Below, piece after piece: positions 16,154 through 25,155 of a stretch of DNA of 64,000 nucleotides. Both the position numbers and the translations under genes were made by a program. The DNA comes from Streptomyces griseiscabiei (GTDB taxonomy: Bacteria; Actinomycetota; Actinomycetes; Streptomycetales; Streptomycetaceae), in the NCBI RefSeq assembly GCF_020010925.1, contig NZ_JAGJBZ010000001.1, positions 3,327,001-3,391,000 of the forward strand. Reading direction: 5' to 3'. How positions within the stretch are numbered: the first letter of the stretch is position 1; each line of letters opens with the position of its first letter. The notes beneath the pieces are model-generated. The model made no database searches, was not told the origin of the DNA, and saw only the letters and a list, made by a program, of their open reading frames with translations.

Positions 16154-17043
16154 CCACCCCGCCGCCCGCCCTGCTCATCGCCGGTCATGACACCCGGGAC
16201 GATGCCGGGGCCGAGGCGTTCCGTGACTTACTGCGTGAGCTGGGGCTCCGTCACCCCGGGCTGCCCGTCGGGGGCGGCTTCGCCGAGCCGTCCCGGCCGG
16301 GGCTGGGCGAGGCCGTGGCCGAGCTGGTGGAGCGGGGGGTGCGGCGGTTCGTCGTGGTCCCGCTGGCGTGGGAGCCCGCCGCCGGGCGCGCGGAGGCGGA
16401 GGTCGCGGAGGCGGTGGCCCGGGTGCGGGAGGGACATCCGGAGGTGTCGTACACCCGCGGTCGTGCGCCGGGGCCGCGCCCCGCGCTGCTGGACCTGCTG
16501 GAGCGGCGGGTCGAGGAGGCGCTGGGGTCGAAGGCGCCGCGTATGCCCGGTGACCGGGCCGATGTGTCCGTGCTGCTCGTCGGGCACGGGTCCCTCGACC
16601 CCGAGGCCAACGCCGAGGTGCACCGCGCGGCCCGGCTGCTGTGGGAGGGGCGCGGGTACGGGGGTGTGGAGACGGCGTTCGTGTCGCTGGCGGCGCCGGA
16701 TGTGCCCAGCGGGCTCGACCGGTGTGTGCGGCTGGGCGCGCGGCGGATCGTCGTGCTGCCGTACTTCCCGCTCGGCGGCGTACCGGCGGAGCGGGTGCGG
16801 CAGCAGACCGAGGGCTGGTCTGCCGCTCGCCCGGAGATCGGGGTACGGTCGGCCGATGTCATCGGACCGGAGCCGGAGCTGCTCGATCTGATCGTGGAGC
16901 GGTACCGGGAGGCGCTGGAGGACGACCCGCACATGAACCGTGTCGCAGGGCTGCCTCGGCAGCCGCACGGCCGTCCGGACGACGACGGGCAGCACAGTCA
17001 CGATCATCACCATTGGGGACACAAGCACTCCCATGCACACTGA
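16150..17043 (+). CDS. cbiX: Sirohydrochlorin cobaltochelatase CbiX, long form
   Basis: The 297-residue protein is a class II chelatase with two tandem CbiX-like half domains. The first has LLIAGHDTRDDAG, the second LLVGHGSLDPEAN near residue 140 with downstream LPYFPLGG. The histidines in GHD and GHG are candidate metal-site residues. It inserts cobalt (or in some bacteria nickel or iron) into sirohydrochlorin early in the pathway. The C-terminus is a metal-binding tail with eight histidines in 16 residues (HSHDHHHWGHKHSHAH). It overlaps cobC by 11 bases. Confidence 0.92.
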   Translation: MTTPPPALLIAGHDTRDDAGAEAFRDLLRELGLRHPGLPVGGGFAEPSRPGLGEAVAELVERGVRRFVVVPLAWEPAAGRAEAEVAEAVARVREGHPEVSYTRGRAPGPRPALLDLLERRVEEALGSKAPRMPGDRADVSVLLVGHGSLDPEANAEVHRAARLLWEGRGYGGVETAFVSLAAPDVPSGLDRCVRLGARRIVVLPYFPLGGVPAERVRQQTEGWSAARPEIGVRSADVIGPEPELLDLIVERYREALEDDPHMNRVAGLPRQPHGRPDDDGQHSHDHHHWGHKHSHAH

Positions 17044-18139
17044 ATCCGGCTCCGGGAGCGAGTACGGCCTGCGGCAGCACGCCGGTACGGGTCATGACCT
17101 GCGGCATCACGGTGACGCCGAGGTGCGGGACGACGGGGCGGGCCTCATCGACCTCGCCGTGAACGTGCGCACGGGCACACCGCCCGGCTGGCTGCGGGAG
17201 CGGATAGCCGGGTCGCTGACCGGGCTGGCCGCCTACCCCGACGGGCGTTCCGCGCGGGCGGCGGTGGCGGCCCGGCACGGGCTGCCGGTGGACCGGGTGC
17301 TGCTGACGGCGGGCGCCGCCGAGGCCTTCGTGCTGCTCGCGCGGGCCCTGAAGGTCCGTCGGCCGGTGGTCGTGCACCCGCAGTTCACGGAGCCGGAGGC
17401 CGCGCTGCGGGACGCCGGGCACTCCGTGGACCGGGTGCTGCTGCGGGAGGCGGACGACTTCCGGCTGGACCCGGCGGCCGTGCCGGAGGACGCCGATCTC
17501 GTCGTCGTCGGCAACCCGACCAACCCGACGTCGGTGCTGCATCCGGCCGGGGCCCTCGCCCGGCTGGCCCGGCCGGGGCGGACACTGGTGGTCGACGAGG
17601 CGTTCATGGACGCGGTGCCGGGTGAGCGCGAGGCGCTGGCCGGACGGACGGACCTGCCCGGTCTCGTGGTGCTGCGCAGCCTCACCAAGACCTGGGGGCT
17701 GGCCGGGCTGCGGATCGGCTATGTCCTCGCCGCGCCCGGGACGATCGCCGAGCTGGAGCGCGCCCAGCCCCTGTGGCCGGTGTCGACGCCCGCGCTCGCG
17801 GCGGCCGAGGCGTGCATGTCGGACCGGGCGCTGGCGGAGGCCGCCGACGCGGCCGTCCGGATCGCCGCCGACCGGGCCCATCTGGTCGCCGGGCTCCGGG
17901 AGTTCGGGCCCGACGGGCTCTTCGTGACGGAGCCCGCCGAGGGCCCGTTCGTGCTGATGCGGCTGCCCCGCGCGACGGCCGTACGACGGCATCTGCGCAG
18001 CCTCGGCTTCGCCGTCCGCCGCGGTGACACCTTCCCGGGGCTGGACGAGGAATGGCTGCGCCTGGCGGTGCGTGACCGGACCACGGTCAACGGGTTCCTT
18101 CAGGCACTGGACCGGGCGATGACGCTGGCGGACCGCTGA
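17033..18139 (+). CDS. cobC: CobC-type PLP-dependent aminotransferase/threonine-phosphate decarboxylase
   Basis: The 368-residue fold-type I PLP enzyme has NPTNPTS (the substrate-binding Asn loop), VVDEAFMD and the lysine in LRSLTKTWGLAGLRIGY that would bind PLP. Position after cbiX and similarity in layout to Rv2231c-type proteins point to CobC, which makes the aminopropanol (phosphate) used by CobD by decarboxylating threonine phosphate. A histidinol-phosphate aminotransferase-like role cannot be ruled out from sequence. The start overlaps cbiX. Its 3' end overlaps the convergent DUF2264 gene by 53 bases. Confidence 0.88.
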   Translation: MHTESGSGSEYGLRQHAGTGHDLRHHGDAEVRDDGAGLIDLAVNVRTGTPPGWLRERIAGSLTGLAAYPDGRSARAAVAARHGLPVDRVLLTAGAAEAFVLLARALKVRRPVVVHPQFTEPEAALRDAGHSVDRVLLREADDFRLDPAAVPEDADLVVVGNPTNPTSVLHPAGALARLARPGRTLVVDEAFMDAVPGEREALAGRTDLPGLVVLRSLTKTWGLAGLRIGYVLAAPGTIAELERAQPLWPVSTPALAAAEACMSDRALAEAADAAVRIAADRAHLVAGLREFGPDGLFVTEPAEGPFVLMRLPRATAVRRHLRSLGFAVRRGDTFPGLDEEWLRLAVRDRTTVNGFLQALDRAMTLADR

Positions 18140-20057
18140 GCGCCGGGGCCGCGGTGCCGTAGGGCGGTTCGTCCCGGCGGACCCGTTCGCGGGTGCCGTC
18201 CGGGAAGCGGAGGTCCACGTTCCCGGCGGTGTCGACCCTCGCGCTCGCCCCGGTGTGCGGGATGCGCGGGTCGCCGCTGAGCACGACGAGGGTGACCAGG
18301 ACGGGCCCGCTCCCGCGCACGCCCTCCAGCACGGGTGTCGCCGAGTGGTGCCCGTAGGCGTTCGCGCCGACCGCCCGCAGCACGGCGCCCGGCGCGTCGC
18401 CCCAGCCGTGCAGGCCCACGACGACGCTGGTCAGTCCGTCCGCGCGCCGGGCCAGCGCCCGGCCGGGCCCCGACTCCCCCGTGGGCGGCCCGGCGTCGTC
18501 GGCCACGGCCCAGCCCCCTTCCCGTAGGGGTGTGCCGGGCGGGGCGTCGACACGGTGGACCCGCATCTCCCAGGGGCCGTGCACCACGCTGACCGTCTCG
18601 ATACGGCCCGCGTCGCCGCCGTACCGGGACGCGGCGCGGCGGCCCTCGGCGCCCAGGGGGTGGATACGGCCGCGTGGGGAGGGGGTGCCGTCGGGGGCGA
18701 GCAGGGCGAGGTGGTTGTCGGGGCCCGGCTCCGGGGCCGGCGGGGTCTGCGGGGCGGTGGCGCTGGAGTAGGCGAGCCGGGCGTAGTGCGGGCTGTCGTC
18801 GGCGGGGGCGGGCGGGGGCGGCAACCGGTCGCTGCCGTGGTTGACGAGCCGTACGAGTCCGTCGGCGGTGGTGGAGTGGAGCAGCCAGCCGGGGCCGGGC
18901 AGGGCGAGCGCGGTGTCGGCGGTGTCGATGGGCGCGGCCTCCTCGGGCGCGGTCCACACAGGATGGGCCGCGGGGAGGAGCAGGCCGAGGAAGGCCTTGC
19001 TCGCCCAGTACGGGGAGGCGGGGCCCGAGTAGCGCTGGGTGACGGGGAGGAAGGGCCGGTACCAGCCGAGGGTGAGGAGGCCGTGTTCGTCGGGGGCGCC
19101 GCGCTCCGCGAAGTGCCTCAGGGTGCCGGAGGCGAGGCGGCGGGTGCGGCCGGGCGGCAGGGGTGTGGCGTCGGCGAGGGCGCCGGCCCACAGCGGGGCG
19201 GCGGTCGCGAAGCGGTAGGTGAGGGAGCGGCCCTGGTGGACCGGGGCCCCGTCGGCGCCGAAGAAGTGCTGGTGGACGCCGAGGAATTCACGCAGCCGGG
19301 CCCGGTGCCCGGCCACCCGCGCCGCGTCCGCGCGGGGGCCCGCGATCCGCGCCCACAGGACCGGGTACAGGTGCAGCGCCCAGCCGTTGTAGTAGTCGAA
19401 CTTCCGTCCGTCGCCGTCCGTGTACCAGCCGCCGCCCCGGTACCAGTCGTCCAGCCGGTCGAGCCCGGCGTCGATCTCGGCGCGGCTGTGCGGGGCGCCG
19501 ACCGAGGCGAGGAACTCCTCGGTGATCACCTGGAAGAGCCGCCAGTTGGAGTCGTTGACGTCCGCCCCGACGAATCCGCCCAGCCAGTCGGCGACCCGCC
19601 CGCGCACCGCGTCGTCCAGCCGGTCCCACAGCCACGGCCGGGTCTCGTGCAGCGCGATCGCGATCGACGCGGCCTCCACCATGGGCTGCGCCCGGTCGGT
19701 GATCGCCGGCCATCGCTCGTCGCCGCCGCCCCGGCCGGTCCCGGCGGCGAGCCCGGCCGCGTACCGCTCGATCAGCGCGGGTCCGACCCGCCCTCCCGAG
19801 CCCGCGATACGGAAGGCGGCGAGGAGGAAGGACCGCGCGAACCCTTCGAGCCCGTCGGACAGGGGACCGGAGTGGCCGGCCCGCCCCGGCAGCCGGTACT
19901 GCGCCAGCCCCGGCGAGGCGTACGGCTCGATCCCGTCGAGCAGCCGGTCGGCCATGGCTTCCCAGTGGGTTCGGGTCCAGCCGGTGAAGGGGGAGAGGAG
20001 GTGGTCGGCGGGCGGGAGCGTCGTGTTGCCGGCGGGGGACATGTGCGGCGCGGTCAT
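18087..20057 (-). CDS. DUF2264 family protein, probable glycoside hydrolase
   Basis: The 656-residue protein matches DUF2264 (PF10022), with SPFTGWTRTHWEAMADRLL near the start, EGFARSFLLAAFRIAG, an (alpha/alpha)-toroid-like region rich in Trp/Tyr (NDSNWRLFQVITEEFLA, KFDYYNGWALHLYPVLWA) and a beta-rich C-terminal half. The family includes enzymes that I recall being grouped with glycoside hydrolase family 154 (uronidase-type). No signal peptide is seen, so it would act on imported oligosaccharides. It is the last gene of the uptake operon. A repeat of family B separates it from the regulator. I start at the ATG at 20057, which removes repeat-encoded sequence. Confidence 0.85.
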   Translation of the reverse strand: MTAPHMSPAGNTTLPPADHLLSPFTGWTRTHWEAMADRLLDGIEPYASPGLAQYRLPGRAGHSGPLSDGLEGFARSFLLAAFRIAGSGGRVGPALIERYAAGLAAGTGRGGGDERWPAITDRAQPMVEAASIAIALHETRPWLWDRLDDAVRGRVADWLGGFVGADVNDSNWRLFQVITEEFLASVGAPHSRAEIDAGLDRLDDWYRGGGWYTDGDGRKFDYYNGWALHLYPVLWARIAGPRADAARVAGHRARLREFLGVHQHFFGADGAPVHQGRSLTYRFATAAPLWAGALADATPLPPGRTRRLASGTLRHFAERGAPDEHGLLTLGWYRPFLPVTQRYSGPASPYWASKAFLGLLLPAAHPVWTAPEEAAPIDTADTALALPGPGWLLHSTTADGLVRLVNHGSDRLPPPPAPADDSPHYARLAYSSATAPQTPPAPEPGPDNHLALLAPDGTPSPRGRIHPLGAEGRRAASRYGGDAGRIETVSVVHGPWEMRVHRVDAPPGTPLREGGWAVADDAGPPTGESGPGRALARRADGLTSVVVGLHGWGDAPGAVLRAVGANAYGHHSATPVLEGVRGSGPVLVTLVVLSGDPRIPHTGASARVDTAGNVDLRFPDGTRERVRRDEPPYGTAAPALSGPPASSPGPVPEGTR

Positions 20058-20102
20058 AGGGTGTCGCGACCTCCGGTCGGCTGTGGACAGAGAGCAGGAC
20101 AG

Positions 20103-20180
20103 CGCGCCCCCGAAGGGGCGCGGGGCTGTGACATATGCGGCTCCGCCGCGTGGGCGCGACCAGCCACGACGGTCCGCACT
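20103..20180 (-). repeat. Dispersed intergenic repeat family B, copy 1
   Basis: It consists of a CGCCCC/GGGGCG hairpin followed by the shared core TGCGGCTCCGCCGCGTGGGC and CGACCAGCCAC. It fills the gap between the LacI gene and the DUF2264 gene. Two more copies lie at 61.8 and 62.7 kb. Confidence 0.8.
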
Positions 20181-20181
20181 G

Positions 20182-21258
20182 TCACGACGGCCCTCTCGGC
20201 GGAGCCACACTCCGCCGCACGACGATGTGCGTGCCCAGCAGATAGCGCCCTCCCACCCCCCGCTCCGGATCCCGCAGAGCGATCCGCACAGCCGCCCGCC
20301 CCAGCTCCTCCGCGGGCGTCCGCACGGTCGTGAGCGGCGGGTCGAAGTCCTCGGCCAGCGGTATGTCGTTGTACCCGACCACCGAGATGTCGTCGGGCAC
20401 GCTCAGCCCGGCCTCGGCGATCGCGCGGAGCGCTCCCGCCGCGACCATGTCGTCCCCCGCGAACACGGCCGTGAACTCCCGTGTCTCCTTGAGCAGTTCG
20501 GTCATGGCCCGCAGCCCGGCGGGGCGTCCGAGGCCGCAGTCCACGACCTGAGCGGCCTCCGGCGGGAGCCCGTGTTCCGCGAGCGCGGCCCGGTATCCCG
20601 CCACCCGGGCGTCGAGCGCGGTGTTGCCGGGGAGCCCGCCGAGGAAGACGATCCGGCGGTGCCCGGCGGACAGCAGATGCCCGGTGATCGCCCGGGCCCC
20701 GGCCTCGTTGTCGAACTCGACGACCAGCGCGGGGATCTCCGGACCGGGGGCCGGGCGCCCGCACAGCACCAGCCGGGCCCCGGACGCGTCCAGGGCCTCG
20801 GCGTACTGGGTCACGCGCGAGCGGTACGCGTCGTCCTCGACAACCCCGCCGACCAGGATCACCAGCCGGGCGCCCTCCTCCCGCATCAGCCGTACGAACT
20901 CCATCTCCCGCTGCGGGTCTCCCCCGGTGGCGCCGACCACGCACAGCCAGCCCCGGTCGGCGGCCTCCGCCTCGACGCCCTCGGCGACCTGGGCGTAGAA
21001 GGGGCTGGTGACCTGGCGGACGACGACGGCGGCCATCTTGCGGCCGCCGCCGACCAGGGCGCGGGCATGCGCGTTGGCGACGTAGTCCAGTTCGCGGGCG
21101 GCGCGCAGGACGCGGGCCCGGGTGGCGGCGGGCACCGGGTGGTTGCCGCTGAGCGCGCGGGAGGCGGTGGCCGTGGACACCCCGGCCCGGACGGCGACCT
21201 CACGGATCGTGACCCGTTCCCTCGGCCTGGACTCTCTGGGCGCCATGTCGTTCCCCAT
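20182..21258 (-). CDS. LacI-family transcriptional regulator of the sugar uptake operon
   Basis: The 358-residue protein has the LacI helix-turn-helix at residues about 17-65 (VTIREVAVRAGVSTATASRALSG, then the hinge with LDYVANAHARALVGG) and a periplasmic-binding-protein-like effector domain (SPFYAQVAEGVEAEA, VEFDNEAGARAITGHLL, VFAGDDMVAAGAL, GYNDIPLAEDFDPPLTTVR). I chose the ATG at 21258 behind GAGGAG; a GTG at 21291 is an alternative. It lies 36 bases after the lipoprotein gene in the same operon. It probably binds the palindrome in the operon promoter and is released by a sugar ligand. Confidence 0.93.
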   Translation of the reverse strand: MGNDMAPRESRPRERVTIREVAVRAGVSTATASRALSGNHPVPAATRARVLRAARELDYVANAHARALVGGGRKMAAVVVRQVTSPFYAQVAEGVEAEAADRGWLCVVGATGGDPQREMEFVRLMREEGARLVILVGGVVEDDAYRSRVTQYAEALDASGARLVLCGRPAPGPEIPALVVEFDNEAGARAITGHLLSAGHRRIVFLGGLPGNTALDARVAGYRAALAEHGLPPEAAQVVDCGLGRPAGLRAMTELLKETREFTAVFAGDDMVAAGALRAIAEAGLSVPDDISVVGYNDIPLAEDFDPPLTTVRTPAEELGRAAVRIALRDPERGVGGRYLLGTHIVVRRSVAPPRGPS

Positions 21259-21294
21259 CCCCCGCGTCTCCTCTTCGCTTCCGTCGGCCACCGC

Positions 21295-22944
21295 TCAGGT
21301 GTTGGCCGCGTGGTCCTTCGCGAGCTCCTCGGCCATTCTGTCGCCGCCGCGCTGCCGCCACCGCTTCACGGTGGCGTCCCATTCCGAGAGCTTCAGGCGT
21401 CCGGCGACGATGCCGGTGACCGTGTCCTCGACGAGGGCCTTGAGCGTGGCGCCCTGGGAGTTCTTCGTGGCGGACTGCAGTCCGAAGGAGGCGTTGCGGA
21501 TGGCGTGCGGCACGACCTTCGTCTGCCAGGCGTGCAGGGCCCGTACGGCGTCCGGCATGCCGGGGACGAACAGCACCTGGGGGCCTTCGGCGAGGTACTT
21601 CAGCGGCAGGTTGGTGTTGTTCTCGACCTCGCCGAGCTTCGTGACCTGCGGGGAGCCGTCGGCGGCGCGGGTGAAGTGGGTGCCCTCGACGCCGTAGTGG
21701 ACGAGTTCCCACTCCGCGCTGCCGAAGGGGGCGGCGAGATAGTCGAGGACGCGCAGCAGCAGTTCGATCCGTTCCTTCTTCGCCTTCTTCAGCACGGTGT
21801 AGCCGAAGGAGCGGCGGGCGGCGACGATCCCGCCGGGCTCCCCGCCGACGCTGTACGGGAGAGCCGCGGCCGGGGTCAGCTTGCCCTTGCTCTCCCGGTA
21901 CTTGGGGAGGTAGGCGCCGAAGCCGTCCTGCATGGAGCCGACCGTGCCGTTGTAGTAGAGCGTGGTCAGGTCGATCTGGGAGATCGAGGTGGCGTCGGGG
22001 TGGTAGGAGCCGTCCTGGCGCAGCCGGGCCTGGAAGGCGACGGCCGCCTTCAGGCGTTCGTCGGCCCACGCGGACTCGAAGGTGCCGTCCTTGGTGACGG
22101 ACCACTCCATCGGCGCGTTGTGGGCGGCGGCGTGCACGGCGTTGCCGAAGAGGGAGCCGGTGGCGGCGCCGAGGGCGTAGGTACGGCCGGCGGTGGCCCG
22201 CTTGGCGACGGCGGCGAAGTCGTCGGCGGTCCAGCCCTCCTTCATGCCGGCGTCGGTGAACATGCCCTGGTTGAGCCAGAGCGTGGAGCCGGGCAGCGGG
22301 CGCTCCAGCGGGATGCCGTAGAGGAGGCCGCCGATGCGGCCCATGTCCTGCCAGGCGTGGGTGGGGATGCCCGCGAGGTTCGGGTAGTCGGCGATCGCGT
22401 CGCCGGAGAGGTAGGGGGTGAGGTCCTCGGCGCGGCGGCGGACGAACTCGGCCTCGCGGGGCAGGACGAAGCCGGAGAAGACGTTGATGATGTCGGGGAG
22501 GGTGTCGGCGTCGCCGGCCATCACCGTCGCCATCTTCTTCTGGTAGTCGGCCTGGGGGACGATCGTGTACTCGATCTTCACCCCGAGGGCCTTCTCGACC
22601 GCCGCCCAGAACCGGTTGGCGGAGGCGGGCTTCGGCGGGGTGCCGAACGACACGGACATGACCTTGACCGTGGAGCCGTCGCCCGGGGTGCGGGAGACGG
22701 ACCTGGCGAGGTCGGCGGGGTAGGCGGTGTAGCCGGCCTGGACGCCGGCCGCGGTGGGCGCGAGGTCCGGCTTCGGACCCGTCGCGGGGGTGTGGGCGGG
22801 CCAGGGCGCGAGCTTCTTGCCCGCGTTGGAGACGTCGCTGTCGCCGGAGTTGGTAGAGCAGGCGGTCAGCAGGGCCGGGGCGGCGGCTGCGGCGCCCCCG
22901 ACGGCCACGGAGCGGAGCAACGTACGGCGGGACATGCGGGGCAT
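21295..22944 (-). CDS. Extracellular sugar-binding lipoprotein of an LplA/YtcQ-type ABC transporter
   Basis: The 549-residue precursor has a twin-arginine-like N-terminus (RMSRRTLLRS) and a lipobox LLTAC placing the lipid on Cys29. The mature protein is a cluster B solute-binding protein of the large (about 500-residue) LplA/YtcQ subfamily, with IPLERPLPGSTLWLNQGMF and LDYLAAPFGSAEWELV as typical blocks. This subfamily works with LplB and LplC/YtcP permeases and in Bacillus and relatives is often linked to uptake of pectic or xylan oligosaccharides. The permease genes are directly upstream, which supports a single transporter. The ATPase is missing and presumably shared (MsiK-like). Confidence 0.92.
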   Translation of the reverse strand: MPRMSRRTLLRSVAVGGAAAAAPALLTACSTNSGDSDVSNAGKKLAPWPAHTPATGPKPDLAPTAAGVQAGYTAYPADLARSVSRTPGDGSTVKVMSVSFGTPPKPASANRFWAAVEKALGVKIEYTIVPQADYQKKMATVMAGDADTLPDIINVFSGFVLPREAEFVRRRAEDLTPYLSGDAIADYPNLAGIPTHAWQDMGRIGGLLYGIPLERPLPGSTLWLNQGMFTDAGMKEGWTADDFAAVAKRATAGRTYALGAATGSLFGNAVHAAAHNAPMEWSVTKDGTFESAWADERLKAAVAFQARLRQDGSYHPDATSISQIDLTTLYYNGTVGSMQDGFGAYLPKYRESKGKLTPAAALPYSVGGEPGGIVAARRSFGYTVLKKAKKERIELLLRVLDYLAAPFGSAEWELVHYGVEGTHFTRAADGSPQVTKLGEVENNTNLPLKYLAEGPQVLFVPGMPDAVRALHAWQTKVVPHAIRNASFGLQSATKNSQGATLKALVEDTVTGIVAGRLKLSEWDATVKRWRQRGGDRMAEELAKDHAANT

Positions 22945-22983
22945 GGGCGGACGACCTTTCCGTGCACGGCTCTTGATGGAGGG

Positions 22984-23871
22984 TCAGCTCTTGACGGCGC
23001 CGGTGAGCACGCCCTTGGTGAAGTACTTCTGCAGGAAGGGGTAGACGAGCAGGATCGGGACGGTGGCGATCACGAGCACCGCCATCTGCACGGTCTGCGG
23101 CGCGGTGACCGTGCCCTCGCCGGTGGTCGCGTCGGTGAGGCCGGAGCCGGCCACCACATAGGTGCGCAGGACCTGCTGGAGGGGCCAGTGGTCGCTCTCC
23201 AGATACAGCGAGGCGTAGAACCAGGAGTTCCAGTACGCCACCGCGTAGAACAGTCCGACGACGGCGAGCGCCGCCTTGGACAGCGGCAGGACGACGGAGA
23301 ACAGCACCCGCCAGTCCCCCGCCCCGTCGAGCCGGGCGGCCTCGTACAGCTCCTCGGGGATGCCCTGGAAGAAGCCGCGCAGGACGACGAGGTTGAAGAC
23401 GTTGACGAGGACGGGCAGCACCAGGGAGGCGTAACTGTCCAGCAGGCCCAGCTCCTTGACCAGCAGGAAGCTCGGGATCATGCCGGGCGGGAAGAGGAAG
23501 GTGAACAGGATCAGCAGCAGGACGGGACGGCCGCCGAGGACGCCGGGGCGGGAGAGCGCGTAGGCGAGGGTGACCGTGCAGGCGAGGCTGAGGAGGGTGC
23601 CGACGAGAGTGATGCCGGCGCTGACGGCGAGGGCGTGGGTGACGATGCCGCCGTCGAGGATGTCGCGGTAGGCGTCGAGGCGGGGTTCGGTCGGCCAGAG
23701 CACCCAGCCGCCGTTCGCGACGACCTCGTCCGTCGAGGCCAGCGATGTGGACACGATCACCAGGAACGGGACGCAGACCAGGAGGACCACGGCGACGAGG
23801 GCGACGGCCTTGGCGGCCTGGGTGACGGGCTTCGGCTTCTCCAGCCAGCCCGGTCGAGTGTGGGCGCTCAC
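22984..23871 (-). CDS. ABC sugar transporter permease, YtcP/LplC type
   Basis: The 295-residue permease has six transmembrane helices and the EAA loop (EELYEAARLDGAGDWRVLFSVVLPLSKAAL) that contacts the ATPase. It ends with VYPFLQKYFTKGVLTGAVKS, a hallmark ending of carbohydrate permeases of this subfamily. The GTG start overlaps the stop of the LplB-type permease (GTGA), so the two are translationally coupled. Confidence 0.94.
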   Translation of the reverse strand: MSAHTRPGWLEKPKPVTQAAKAVALVAVVLLVCVPFLVIVSTSLASTDEVVANGGWVLWPTEPRLDAYRDILDGGIVTHALAVSAGITLVGTLLSLACTVTLAYALSRPGVLGGRPVLLLILFTFLFPPGMIPSFLLVKELGLLDSYASLVLPVLVNVFNLVVLRGFFQGIPEELYEAARLDGAGDWRVLFSVVLPLSKAALAVVGLFYAVAYWNSWFYASLYLESDHWPLQQVLRTYVVAGSGLTDATTGEGTVTAPQTVQMAVLVIATVPILLVYPFLQKYFTKGVLTGAVKS

Positions 23872-24860
23872 TTGTAGACCCCCTGTTCGCCGAGGCGGTG
23901 GGCGACCTTGTTGGCGGCGTACACGAGGAGCGCGCCGATGACGCCCTTGAACAGGCCCGCGGCGGCGGCGAATCCGTAGTCGCCGCCGACGATGCCCTGG
24001 TAGTAGACGAAGGTGTCGATGATCTCGGCGGCCTCCGGGCCGACCGCGTCGCGCTGGAGCAGCATCTGTTCGAAACCGACGGAGAGGATGTCGCCCAGCC
24101 GCATGATGAGCAGCAGCACGATCACCGGCCGGACGGCGGGCAGGGTGACGTGCCAGAAGCGCCGCCAGGGCCCGGCCCCGTCGATGGCGGCGGCCTCGTA
24201 CTGCTGCTCGTCGACCTGGGCGAGGGCGGCGAGAAAGATGATCGTGCCCCAGCCGGCGTCCTTCCAGATGACCTGGGCGACGGTGAGCGGCCGGAAGGCG
24301 TCCGGGTTGCCGATGATGTCGACGGTGCTCAACCCCATGCCGTCGAGGGAGGAGTTGAGCAGTCCGGTGTCGCCGAGCACCTGCTGGAACAGGGCGACGA
24401 CGATCACCCAGGAGATGAAGTGCGGCAGATACGCCACCGACTGCACGAAGCGGCGGACGCTGTCCCGCGTGAGGCTGTGCAGCAGCAGGGCCAGGGCGAG
24501 CGGCACCGGGAAGTAGAAGACCAGCTGGAGGACGGCGATCCAGAGGGTGTTGAGGACGGCCGCCCAGAACGCCCCGTCCTCGAACATGCGCTGGAAGTTG
24601 CCGAGGCCGGTCCAGGGGCTGGCCCAGACGCCGTCGAAGGGCACGTACTCCTTGAACGCGATGAGGTTGCCGGCCAGGGCGCCGTAGTGGAACAGCAGAA
24701 AGTAGCCGAGACCGGGGAGCATGAGCAGGACGAGGGTGCGGGAGCCCCGGATCCGGCCCTGCCTCTGTAAACCTTTTCGTCGTGGTGGCCCGCCGCCCGC
24801 CCGACGGTGCGCCGACCCGACCTCCTCTGTACCTGTGCGTTCCCGTAGTACAGCGGCCAC
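23868..24860 (-). CDS. ABC sugar transporter permease, LplB type
   Basis: The 330-residue permease begins with a basic cytoplasmic tail, then MLPGLGYFLLFHYGALAGNLIAFKEY, which is the LplB-family opening. The EAA loop is QYEAAAIDGAGPWRRFWHVTLPAVRPVI. It is the first gene of the operon permease-permease-lipoprotein-LacI-DUF2264. The GTG at 24860 lies 36 bases downstream of a good promoter with an embedded palindrome. Confidence 0.94.
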   Translation of the reverse strand: MAAVLRERTGTEEVGSAHRRAGGGPPRRKGLQRQGRIRGSRTLVLLMLPGLGYFLLFHYGALAGNLIAFKEYVPFDGVWASPWTGLGNFQRMFEDGAFWAAVLNTLWIAVLQLVFYFPVPLALALLLHSLTRDSVRRFVQSVAYLPHFISWVIVVALFQQVLGDTGLLNSSLDGMGLSTVDIIGNPDAFRPLTVAQVIWKDAGWGTIIFLAALAQVDEQQYEAAAIDGAGPWRRFWHVTLPAVRPVIVLLLIMRLGDILSVGFEQMLLQRDAVGPEAAEIIDTFVYYQGIVGGDYGFAAAAGLFKGVIGALLVYAANKVAHRLGEQGVYK

Positions 24861-24895
24861 GGGTCCCCCTCACGTCTCGAAGTCGGAGTGAGGGG

Positions 24896-24924
24896 AAGTT
24901 AAAACGTTTTCAGTGCTCGGTCAA
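24896..24924 (-). promoter_or_regulatory. Promoter of the sugar uptake operon with embedded LacI-type operator
   Basis: On the minus strand TTGACC (24919-24924) and TAACTT (24896-24901) are spaced by 17 bases, close to the vegetative consensus. The perfect palindrome AAAACGTTTT (24901-24910), centred on CG as is usual for LacI-family sites, sits in the spacer and touches the -10 box. Binding there by the operon's own LacI regulator would block transcription. This is inferred from position. Confidence 0.75.
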
Positions 24925-25067
24925 CAGTTCTGACACACAAGGGGAGTTGGCCCGGCGACCGGACCCGGCCGTCCCGCTCCTGCGGCTTCACCGCGTCCCA
25001 CGTATCCGTACAGGACTTCTCCGCATCGTTCGCAGTCCGAAACACGACCCCTCCTTTTGGCATGTCA

Positions 25068-25098
25068 TTGACACGTCTTTGGGGGGCCTTGGTACATA
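25068..25098 (+). promoter_or_regulatory. Possible promoter of the RHS toxin gene
   Basis: A perfect TTGACA lies at 25068-25073 and a TACATA at 25093-25098, spaced 19 bases, about 58 bases before the ATG. The -35 is ideal but the spacing is long, so this is tentative. Confidence 0.45.
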
Positions 25099-25155
25099 GA
25101 TGAGCCCGGCGATTCCTGTGCTATCCCTGTGCCCACGGGGAACAAGGAGCCCTTC

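Noticed and set aside
19420..23877. A 1485-codon plus-strand open frame across the sugar uptake operon
   Set aside because: It is antisense to four well-supported genes and has low-complexity Gly/Arg/Val-rich sequence produced by GC-rich third positions; no domain is visible.
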